The translations under genes were made by a program, and so were the position numbers. Of a DNA stretch of 5,740 nt, positions 1 through 5,112 are shown in pieces. How positions within the stretch are numbered: the first letter of the stretch is position 1; every line of letters starts with the position of its first letter. Under the pieces are notes generated by a model. The model was given only the letters and a program-made list of their open reading frames with translations. It was not told the DNA's origin and searched no databases. The stretch covers positions 1 through 5,740 of the forward strand of contig JAQBNJ010000226.1 in the NCBI GenBank assembly GCA_028288645.1, written 5' to 3'. Origin of the DNA: Sediminibacterium sp. (GTDB taxonomy: Bacteria > Bacteroidota > Bacteroidia > Chitinophagales > Chitinophagaceae).

Positions 1-287
1 ACAGCGGTGATAATTTACAAAAGGCGCAGGACATTAAAGTTGCCACCATGGCGCATTTTATTTTGCAATATTACAAACCGGGCAGCCTGTTCCTACATTT
101 CAACGGCTCCTATCATTCGGATAATTACGAGGGCATACTTTGGTATCTTAAGAACAAACAGCCGGGATTGAACTATGCTACGATCACGACTGTATCGCAA
201 AAAGATGTGAATTCACTTCTTGCGGAGAACAAAGGGCGGGCAGATTTCATTATTTGTGTAGCGGAAAATATGACGACAACCTATTGA
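1..287 (+). CDS. ChaN-family (haem-binding uptake / Tiki superfamily) protein, C-terminal part
   Basis: This is a gene cut by the left edge. The frame is open from position 3, giving 94 residues before a TGA at 285-287; the ATG at 48 is internal, because the same frame continues in a family-like way upstream of it. The segment with MAHFIL, then FLHFNGSYHSDNYEGI and WYLKNKQPG, resembles the C-terminal part of ChaN-like proteins (Cofac_haem_bdg family). Family members are usually envelope lipoproteins of nearly 300 residues; Campylobacter ChaN binds haem and is linked to iron uptake. The histidines at 5' window codons around 53-55 and 108-118 are in the conserved block. The N-terminus, where a lipoprotein signal would lie, is outside the window, so localisation cannot be seen. 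The family call is from recognition of the motif block; a haem or iron role is inference. Confidence 0.75.
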   Translation, partial: SGDNLQKAQDIKVATMAHFILQYYKPGSLFLHFNGSYHSDNYEGILWYLKNKQPGLNYATITTVSQKDVNSLLAENKGRADFIICVAENMTTTY

Positions 288-423
288 TGTCAAGGGTTTG
301 AATACAACGGTAACAATACGCGTGGTTACGCAGAATTTATCCTAACTTTTATCACTGAAGCATGCTATCCATCAAACTTATGATGAAAAAAGCTTATTTT
401 GTTTCAGAAAATCCCGTTTAAAG

Positions 424-1020
424 ATGTTTCGAAAGTGTTTACTGGCTGGTTTACTGTTTGTGGTTTTGTTGCCTGATGCAAACAGCCAGTCACTGACTGT
501 CGACACGTATTCCAACCAGCTTCTCTTTAATATTTTCCAGGATCAGCCGGATACAGCTATCCGTCCCTTTTTACGACTGTATCTGCCATCCTTACTTGAG
601 AAAAAAATAACACCGGCCGATCTTGGTTCAAGTGGTGGAAGCAAAACGCAATATAGTTTTGAAATACATTCTTTTGTTTTTACCACACATCCTTATTTGA
701 ACAGCCGTATTACAAATGGAAAAATAGAATTCTTTTGCCGGCGTTTGCACGATGGAAAAGGCATCCAGGTATATGATGTAAAATTATGGCTGGAATTTAA
801 TGAACTGGAGGATGCAGAGGCAGCTTACTCAAAAATATTAGTGGCATACGATGCGCTCACCCCCGACCATAAATTCAGCAGTGGCAATGGATACAGGAAA
901 GCTGAATTCTCTGATACAAAAGCTACCAAAGGAATTAATAAGATCCAATTCCGGATTACATCGGATAACCTGGATAAACACCGGTTCAAGATATTGTTTG
1001 AAACAGATAACGAGTTGTGA
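424..1020 (+). CDS. Secreted protein of unknown function (198 aa)
   Basis: I do not recognise this gene. The 198-residue product starts MFRKCLLAGLLFVVLLPDANSQ, a typical signal peptide with a likely cleavage after Gln22, so it should be exported to the periplasm or beyond. No lipobox is evident, since the cysteine at residue 5 lies before the hydrophobic core. The mature part is mixed alpha/beta in composition. It has a long hydrophobic-aromatic stretch around 45-60, a Gly/Ser-rich turn at 68-73, and alternating strand-like segments at 78-88, 99-107, 115-126 and 173-193. One cysteine, Cys105, is left after processing, so no intramolecular disulfide is possible. The ATG at 424 has an A/T-rich leader and no Shine-Dalgarno sequence, and it sits exactly where the signal peptide begins. 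It lies 136 nt after the ChaN-like gene on the same strand, and ends 14 nt before the convergent cmk stop. Confidence 0.75.
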   Translation: MFRKCLLAGLLFVVLLPDANSQSLTVDTYSNQLLFNIFQDQPDTAIRPFLRLYLPSLLEKKITPADLGSSGGSKTQYSFEIHSFVFTTHPYLNSRITNGKIEFFCRRLHDGKGIQVYDVKLWLEFNELEDAEAAYSKILVAYDALTPDHKFSSGNGYRKAEFSDTKATKGINKIQFRITSDNLDKHRFKILFETDNEL

Positions 1021-1034
1021 TAATAGCTACCGCG

Positions 1035-1712
1035 TTACAGCATTCTTTCCTTTGCCCATGAAAGCGCAATACCTAGTTGCTCTTCCCGTGTCATATTTGA
1101 ATTATCGAGCTCAATAGCATCGTCTGCTTTACGCAACGGGCTGAATTCACGGTTACTATCGATGTAATCACGCATTTCCAGGTTATTCTTTACTTCTTCT
1201 ATGGTGATGCTTGGATTCTTTGCAAACAGTTCTTTAAATCTTCTTTGCACGCGGATGGCGGGATCGGCTGTGACAAATATTTTCAGTTCTGCATCGGGGA
1301 AAACAGTTGTGCCTATATCCCTTCCATCCATCACGATACCTTTGCTCTCTCCCATTTTTTGTTGTTGCGCCACACCAAACTCACGCACTTCTTTTAAAGC
1401 AGACACTTCACTTACATGTTCACTCACCAGCATATCGCGGATCAGCGCTTCTACATTTTCATCGTTGAGGAACATATCACTCTGGTTGGTTCGCTCATTA
1501 TACTGAAACTCGAGTGTGATCTCACCAAGCGCTTTGTGAATTTCTCTTGTGTGTTTCCAGTTAACATGTTGCCGGAGAAAATACAAGGTGATCGCACGAT
1601 ACATGGCGCCACTATCGATGAATACATAGTTCAACTCATTGGCCAGTTGTCTTGCCAGTGTGCTTTTTCCGCAGGATGAATAACCGTCGAGTGTGATGAT
1701 GATCTTTTTCAT
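1035..1712 (-). CDS. cmk: Cytidylate kinase (CMP/dCMP kinase)
   Basis: Cmk phosphorylates CMP and dCMP with ATP to give the diphosphates; it is a cytosolic enzyme of pyrimidine nucleotide recycling and supply. The 225-residue product has the usual length of the short bacterial form. It opens with a P-loop, GYSSCGKST (residues 10-18), followed by the nucleotide-binding block DSGAMYRA (33-40). The GRDIGTTVFP block is at 130-139. The C-terminal RDYIDSNREFSPLRKADDAI segment (181-200) carries the lid and CMP-binding Arg/Asp residues. All expected motifs are intact. A GTG four codons upstream (at 1724) is in frame, but the ATG at 1712 begins directly at the conserved MKKIIITLDG strand and is preferred. 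The leader lacks a Shine-Dalgarno sequence. A weak promoter-like GATATTTG on the minus strand (1755-1762) would give a leader of about 37 nt; the terminator just upstream separates cmk from the fasciclin gene. Confidence 0.96.
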   Translation of the reverse strand: MKKIIITLDGYSSCGKSTLARQLANELNYVFIDSGAMYRAITLYFLRQHVNWKHTREIHKALGEITLEFQYNERTNQSDMFLNDENVEALIRDMLVSEHVSEVSALKEVREFGVAQQQKMGESKGIVMDGRDIGTTVFPDAELKIFVTADPAIRVQRRFKELFAKNPSITIEEVKNNLEMRDYIDSNREFSPLRKADDAIELDNSNMTREEQLGIALSWAKERML

Positions 1713-1763
1713 ATTGATTTGCACCGTTCAGGCCGCTGGAGCGTCCGACCGGTACAAATATCC

Positions 1764-1803
1764 AAAATAAAAGCCGGTGTAAGTAAACACCGGCTTTTAT
1801 TTT
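1764..1803 (-). terminator. Strong intrinsic terminator after the fasciclin gene
   Basis: The arms 1764-1780 and 1787-1803 are perfectly complementary over 17 bp, with a GC-rich middle (AGCCGGTGT / ACACCGGCT), A/T-rich outer parts and a six-base loop AAGTAA. Read on the minus strand it begins 18 nt after the stop of the fasciclin gene, and the distal arm ends in a run of T. The A-tract and T-tract flank both sides, so it could also stop transcription coming from the other direction. Confidence 0.9.
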
Positions 1804-1820
1804 TATGCTCCACTGTTTTA

Positions 1821-2369
1821 CTATGAAGGCATTAACACTGTATCAACCACATGTATCACACCATTACTTTGATTAACATCTTTGATGGTCACGGTGGACA
1901 TACCGCCTTTTTCATCGGTCAATACCAGTTTGTTTCCTTTCATCGTGGCTTTTAGCGTTCCACCAGATACCGTTTTAAGCGTAGCTGTTCCACCTCCGTC
2001 CTTGATCATCTTTGCAATATCTTCAGCATTCCATTTTCCGGCTACTACATGATAGGTAAGGATCTTTGTCAGTGTTCCTTTGTTCTCCAGTTTTACCAAA
2101 GTGCCTACTGTTCCTTCGGGCAGTTTGTCAAATGCTTCATTGGTTGGAGCAAATACCGTGAAAGGTCCCATACCCTGCAATGTTTCAACAAGACCCGCGG
2201 CTTTTACGGCAGCCACCAGGGTTGTATGGTCTTTAGAGTTCACTGCATTTTGAATAATGTTTTTTGTTGCATACATAGCTGCACCACCTACGGTTACAGG
2301 TTTGTCCATTTGCGCCATTGATGCATTGATAACAAATGCAGACAACAGCATTAAAGCGATCTTTTTCAT
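1821..2369 (-). CDS. Secreted fasciclin (FAS1) domain protein
   Basis: This 182-residue protein has one FAS1 domain after a signal peptide (MKKIALMLLSAFVINASMAQ, likely cleaved after Gln20). The mature N-terminal 15 residues are a short linker. The domain then runs from about residue 36 to the end: the H1 motif TVFAPTNEAF is at 71-80, the conserved Tyr-His pair at 106-107, and the H2 motif GVIHVVDTVLMP at 170-181. FAS1 domains are extracellular adhesion or interaction modules, and single-domain secreted versions of this size are common in Bacteroidota; a specific partner cannot be inferred. No lipobox cysteine is present (the protein has no Cys at all), so it is probably soluble in the periplasm or secreted. 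The ATG at 2369 starts the signal peptide and has an A-rich leader without a Shine-Dalgarno site. The gene stands alone, with a terminator 18 nt downstream and the repeat-bearing gap upstream. Confidence 0.95.
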   Translation of the reverse strand: MKKIALMLLSAFVINASMAQMDKPVTVGGAAMYATKNIIQNAVNSKDHTTLVAAVKAAGLVETLQGMGPFTVFAPTNEAFDKLPEGTVGTLVKLENKGTLTKILTYHVVAGKWNAEDIAKMIKDGGGTATLKTVSGGTLKATMKGNKLVLTDEKGGMSTVTIKDVNQSNGVIHVVDTVLMPS

Positions 2370-2542
2370 AATGATTTGTTGTTATAGTTTTTAATTGTTT
2401 ACCTATACACTTACGGTGGCGGGAAAGAAACGGTTTTGAGAAAAGAAAAAAAAATGAATATTGAGCGGGGAATGGGATGTAGAGGTAAAAGCGTTCGCGA
2501 AAAGTGTGATATATATTTTTTGCAGTTTTATATGCCTGGAGA

Positions 2543-2638
2543 AAAGCTGGAACGCAAGGCCCGCAAAGGTTTCGCAATGAACGCAAAGGTTTTCCTTGCG
2601 TCCTTAGCGGTTCTTAGCGGGCTTTGCGTTCCAGCTTT
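2543..2638. repeat. 96-nt hairpin-forming repeat made of CGCAAAGG-like units
   Basis: The outer arms 2543-2564 and 2617-2638 pair over 22 positions, 21 Watson-Crick and one G-T (2558/2623). Imperfect pairing continues inward nearly to the centre (about 2591). Each arm has four copies of a short unit. On the left, CGCAAGG, CGCAAAGG, CGCAATG and CGCAAAGG begin at 2553, 2562, 2573 and 2582. On the right, the reverse-complement units CCTTGCG, CCTTAGCG, CTTAGCG and CTTTGCG end at 2600, 2609, 2619 and 2628. Unit spacing is 9-11 nt. From memory, arrays of CGCAAAG-type units are scattered in intergenic DNA of many bacteria, so this may be one copy of a dispersed REP- or MITE-like family; only one copy is visible here and no target-site duplication is obvious. 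It lies 132 nt past the PaiB-like stop and 173 nt upstream of the fasciclin start. Confidence 0.8.
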
Positions 2639-2713
2639 AAACCACATTCATCAGCAACTACCTAATTCGTTGGCGATACACAGAATATTTTCAAATATCT
2701 AATATCACAAAGC

Positions 2714-2749
2714 ATTACGATTTTCGATCGAAGAAAGAAAAATTGTAAT
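2714..2749 (-). terminator. Possible weak AT-rich hairpin terminator after the PaiB-like gene
   Basis: The arms ATTACGATTTT (2714-2724) and AAAATTGTAAT (2739-2749) match at 10 of 11 positions, with a 14-nt loop. It begins 21 nt after the stop of the leftward PaiB-like gene, where a terminator is expected. The stem is A/T-rich and is not followed by a clear U-tract, so termination here is uncertain; a 10-bp palindrome TTCGATCGAA (2723-2732) overlaps the left arm and loop. Confidence 0.3.
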
Positions 2750-2770
2750 TAATAAATTGCTATCACTATT

Positions 2771-3397
2771 TTATGCGAAGAATTGATCTTTTCGTTTGCG
2801 CATTTCTTCAGCTACTGCCCGGGCATCTGCATCACCGGCACCGAGTTTTTCCAGGATGGTCTCGAAGCTTTGCTGATCCCTGTTCTGGCTGAGCTTAAAA
2901 ACATGTTCAATACCGGTTACTTTTATTTCAAACGCTACGATCGCTTTTACCATACGTGTGACATAATCATCCGGGATATGCTTAAACGACGCAAGAGAAT
3001 TCTCTTTTTCAAAAAAGGATGTCAGCTCATTAAGTAAACCGGGAAGTTCTTCTTCAGGCAAATAAGTTATTTCACCCCTTACCTGCACCGTCATATAGTT
3101 CCAGGTAGAACCCTGCTGTGGATTGGTGTACCAACTGGCGCTTACATAACAATGCGGCCCCGTAAAAACAGCCAGCACATTTTTATTGGTGCTAAAAGCC
3201 TGGTGATGGTCATTGCCTTTCATGATATGTCCACGCAGGTATAATTGGCCCTCCCTTTCAACAAATAAAAAAGGAACCTGTGTGGTAACCGGTCTCTGTT
3301 CCGCATCAACACCCATCAGCATTGCAAAAGGATGTTCTTTGATGAACTCGAGTACAATAGCAGCGTCTTTTTCTTTGTAGTGGGGTAAATTATACAT
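2771..3397 (-). CDS. PaiB-type FMN-binding split-barrel protein
   Basis: The 208-residue product matches the FMN_bind_2 / PaiB family in layout and length. Recognisable blocks are MYNLPHYKEKD at the start, HPFAMLMG (22-29), PVTTQVPFLF (36-45), the GHIMKGNDHH segment (56-65), the signature PHCYVSASWY (81-90) then TWNYMTVQVRGEI (98-110), and the C-terminal KLSQNRD (168-174). The fold is a flavin-binding split barrel, probably cytosolic. Bacillus subtilis PaiB is annotated as a regulator of protease synthesis and sporulation; in non-sporulating Bacteroidota that role cannot be carried over, and the substrate is unknown. An in-frame TTG at 3439 would add 14 residues, including a Phe-rich run unlike the family; the ATG at 3397 is preferred. 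The gene begins 59 nt after the VOC gene on the same strand. A weak box TCATTTTG (3437-3444, minus) could give it its own promoter. Confidence 0.93.
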   Translation of the reverse strand: MYNLPHYKEKDAAIVLEFIKEHPFAMLMGVDAEQRPVTTQVPFLFVEREGQLYLRGHIMKGNDHHQAFSTNKNVLAVFTGPHCYVSASWYTNPQQGSTWNYMTVQVRGEITYLPEEELPGLLNELTSFFEKENSLASFKHIPDDYVTRMVKAIVAFEIKVTGIEHVFKLSQNRDQQSFETILEKLGAGDADARAVAEEMRKRKDQFFA

Positions 3398-3456
3398 GGA
3401 TCGAAGATAATAAAAGAAAAAAAACTGTAGCCACTGCAAAATGATGAATGGAAATA

Positions 3457-3849
3457 TCAGATCACCTGCTCAATGATCCAACAATGCCCGAAAGGATCTA
3501 TTATCTCCCCTTGTCTATACCCGTATTCATAATCCTGCGCAGGTGAAACTTCTTTGGCGCCTGCCGCAACAGCTTTAGATATGATACTATCTACATCCGC
3601 AACCATCAACCCTATTGTTGTGGTTACGCCATTATATTGTGCAGGAGTAAAACGGCCCTTTTCAGGTTTCTCTTCATGCAAATGGAACATCGCTCCATCG
3701 ATCTCAAGCTCTGCAACATGAATACTGCCGTCATCATTGCTCCAGCGCCTTAGCTCGATGGCATTAAAAGCGTTTTTATAAAACCCAATATCTGTAGTAC
3801 CACTGCTGATCATCAGCATGGGCACAAAACTTGTTTTGGATAAGTTCAT
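3457..3849 (-). CDS. VOC-superfamily (glyoxalase/bleomycin-resistance-like, PhnB-type) protein
   Basis: This is a 130-residue single-chain VOC protein with two beta-alpha-beta-beta-beta modules, at about 7-61 and 75-130. Features of the PhnB-like branch are FVPMLMISSGTTDIGFYKNAFNA near the N-terminus, an AELEIDGAMFHLHEE strand region (46-60), an ADVDSIISKAVAAGAKEVSP helix (84-103), and the family-typical ending YGYRQGEIIDPFGHCW (109-124). Members include metalloenzymes, binding proteins and resistance proteins; the substrate cannot be told from sequence, and the phosphonate link implied by the name PhnB should not be assumed. The ATG at 3849 is preferred because it begins just before the first beta strand and has an A-rich leader. 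An in-frame ATG at 3879 would add ten residues (MIFHKKTETI) and leave only 7 nt to the mrp stop. The gene follows mrp closely and is probably co-transcribed. Confidence 0.88.
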   Translation of the reverse strand: MNLSKTSFVPMLMISSGTTDIGFYKNAFNAIELRRWSNDDGSIHVAELEIDGAMFHLHEEKPEKGRFTPAQYNGVTTTIGLMVADVDSIISKAVAAGAKEVSPAQDYEYGYRQGEIIDPFGHCWIIEQVI

Positions 3850-3886
3850 AATAGTTTCTGTTTTTTTATGAAATATCATAGCAAAA

Positions 3887-4981
3887 CTAAACAGTTACTT
3901 CCACGGGTTTTGTTGCAGTTAAATTCGCATTCCTGATTGCAATATTCCTCACAGCAGCAGATACAAAATCTCTCAATGCCTGTTTACTCACCGCATCATC
4001 TCCTACCATTGCCGGTACCCCATTATCGCCACCTTCGCGAATACTTTGAACAAGCGGTATCTGTCCCAGGAAAGGAAGATCATATTCATCTGCTAATCGT
4101 TTGCCACCCTCTTTTCCAAACAGGTAATATTTGTTATCGGGTAATTCTGCCGGAGTGAAATAAGCCATGTTCTCTACCAATCCAATTATCGGCACATTGA
4201 TCTGCGCTTGACCGAACATGGCAATGGCTTTCTTTGCATCGGCCAGCGCTACAGTTTGCGGCGTACTCACAATTACCACGCCGGTTACAGGAATTGTTTG
4301 CATCACCGTTAACTGAATATCACCTGTGCCGGGTGGCATATCGATGATGAGGTAATCAAGTTCACCCCATTCAACATCCGTTATGAACTGCCTGATGGCG
4401 CTGCTGGCCATTGGGCCGCGCCAAACAACTGCATTCTTTTCATCTACCAATAAACCGATACTGATCAGGCGGATGCCATATTTCTCAAGCGGAACGATCA
4501 TTCCCTTGCCATTCACATCCTTCATCAAGGGTCTTTCGCCACGCACACCAAACATAATGGGAACACTGGGCCCATAAATATCCGCGTCCATCAATCCTAC
4601 TTTTGCACCGCCTTCTGAAAGAGCAAGCGCCAGGTTTGCGGCGATCGTGCTTTTTCCTACCCCACCTTTTCCGCTCACTACTGCGATAATATTTTTTACG
4701 CCTGCCAATACCTGCCGGTTATCTTTCCGGTTAGTGGTTGTATTGGCGGTGAAATTTACCTGTACTTTGGCTTCTTTATTTACGAGGATCTTAACCGCAT
4801 TCTCACTGGCCGTGCGCATCATATCTTTCATAGGGCATGCCGGGGTGGTTAATACAATGGTAAAACTCACTTCATTGCCATTAATGGCGATATCCTTTAC
4901 CATATTGAGTGTTACAAGGTCCTTACCCAGATCGGGCTCCTGCACATTACCCAGGGCCTTGAGAATATCTGCTTCTGTCAT
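3887..4981 (-). CDS. mrp: Mrp/ApbC/NBP35-family P-loop ATPase, iron-sulfur carrier
   Basis: Mrp/ApbC proteins are cytosolic ATPases that bind and hand over Fe-S clusters to apo-proteins. The 364-residue product has an N-terminal MIP18/DUF59 domain (about 2-80), including the TTPACPMKDM block with Cys49. After a short linker comes the ATPase domain, with the deviant Walker A GKGGVGKST (104-112, Lys105 and Lys110), the LMDADIYGPS switch (130-139), the WRGPMASSAIRQF block (187-199), the LIIDMPPGTGD Walker-B-like block (211-221) and STPQTVALADAKKA (239-252). After ENMAYF (270-275), where many homologues have CxxC, this protein reads TPAELPDNKYYLFGKEGG. Cys49 is the only cysteine in the chain. The ATG at 4981 is chosen over an adjacent in-frame GTG at 4984. 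It is first in a likely leftward operon with the VOC gene, and divergent from the gene at 5113. Confidence 0.95.
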   Translation of the reverse strand: MTEADILKALGNVQEPDLGKDLVTLNMVKDIAINGNEVSFTIVLTTPACPMKDMMRTASENAVKILVNKEAKVQVNFTANTTTNRKDNRQVLAGVKNIIAVVSGKGGVGKSTIAANLALALSEGGAKVGLMDADIYGPSVPIMFGVRGERPLMKDVNGKGMIVPLEKYGIRLISIGLLVDEKNAVVWRGPMASSAIRQFITDVEWGELDYLIIDMPPGTGDIQLTVMQTIPVTGVVIVSTPQTVALADAKKAIAMFGQAQINVPIIGLVENMAYFTPAELPDNKYYLFGKEGGKRLADEYDLPFLGQIPLVQSIREGGDNGVPAMVGDDAVSKQALRDFVSAAVRNIAIRNANLTATKPVEVTV

Positions 4982-5015
4982 CACGAAAGTTTTTGTTAAA
5001 AAAGAATTCTGGCGG

Positions 5016-5023
5016 CAAAGTTA
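5016..5023 (-). promoter_or_regulatory. Candidate Bacteroidota-type -7 box for mrp
   Basis: On the minus strand this reads TAACTTTG, a full match to the Bacteroidota -7 consensus TAnnTTTG. Transcription starting a few bases downstream would leave a leader of roughly 25-30 nt before the mrp ATG at 4981. No good TTTG is found about 19-21 nt upstream, so the -33 element is weak or missing. It is the best promoter candidate in the window. Confidence 0.45.
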
Positions 5024-5085
5024 ACCGCTTGCAGCCTTACTTTGTCGGAATTTAACGTGAGAAAGATATCGGGGTGAATTTTGTG

Positions 5086-5100
5086 TACAAAGGCTTTGTA
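5086..5100. promoter_or_regulatory. Perfect 7+1+7 palindrome upstream of the secreted-protein gene, possible operator
   Basis: The sequence TACAAAG-G-CTTTGTA is a perfect inverted repeat with a one-base centre. It lies 12 nt before the ATG at 5113 and shares its last two bases with TATTTTTG (5099-5106), a match to TAnnTTTG. If that box were used, the transcript would be nearly leaderless. A -33 TTTG at 5080-5083 has a spacing of only 15 nt, shorter than the usual spacing, so both the promoter and the operator reading are tentative. Confidence 0.25.
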
Positions 5101-5112
5101 TTTTTGAACCGG

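Larger units (their letters stand above)
2370..2770. other. Gene-free stretch holding two inverted-repeat structures
   Basis: These 401 nt between the fasciclin gene and the PaiB-like gene contain no supportable coding sequence. The stretch must carry the fasciclin promoter at its left end, but I see no clean TAnnTTTG box on the minus strand there. It also holds an A9 tract (2447-2455), an 8-bp palindrome TTCGCGAA (2494-2501), the large hairpin repeat at 2543-2638 and an AT-rich hairpin at 2714-2749. An open frame crosses it on the plus strand, but its translation is low-complexity and runs through the hairpin. Confidence 0.7.

Noticed and set aside
301..341. Short inverted repeat GTAAC/GTTAC between the ChaN-like gene and the 424 gene as a terminator
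   Set aside because: Only about five pairs, a long loop and no T-run; too weak to call.
851..1117. 88-codon plus-strand frame overlapping the end of the 424-1020 gene and the end of cmk
   Set aside because: It overlaps two better supported genes in other frames and shows no signal peptide or motif.
2543..2638. Reading the CGCAAAGG units as a CRISPR array
   Set aside because: Units are 7-8 nt with 1-4 nt between them, and the right half is the reverse complement of the left; there are no spacers of CRISPR length and no cas genes.
2436..2702. 88-codon open frame on the plus strand in the gap between the fasciclin and PaiB-like genes
   Set aside because: It runs through the large hairpin repeat, starts in an A-rich tract and has no family resemblance; its codons follow the repeat units rather than protein-like constraint.
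3398..3439. Upstream TTG start for the PaiB-like protein
   Set aside because: The added 14 residues are Phe/Tyr-rich and unlike the family, which begins at the MYNLPHY segment.
4647..5024. 125-codon open frame on the plus strand, antisense to mrp
   Set aside because: It is a shadow of the strongly conserved Mrp coding sequence and has no recognisable protein features of its own.
5037..5044. TTACTTTG on the plus strand as a promoter box for the gene at 5113
   Set aside because: It misses the consensus A at the second position, has no TTTG at -33 spacing, and partly reflects the neighbouring minus-strand promoter region.
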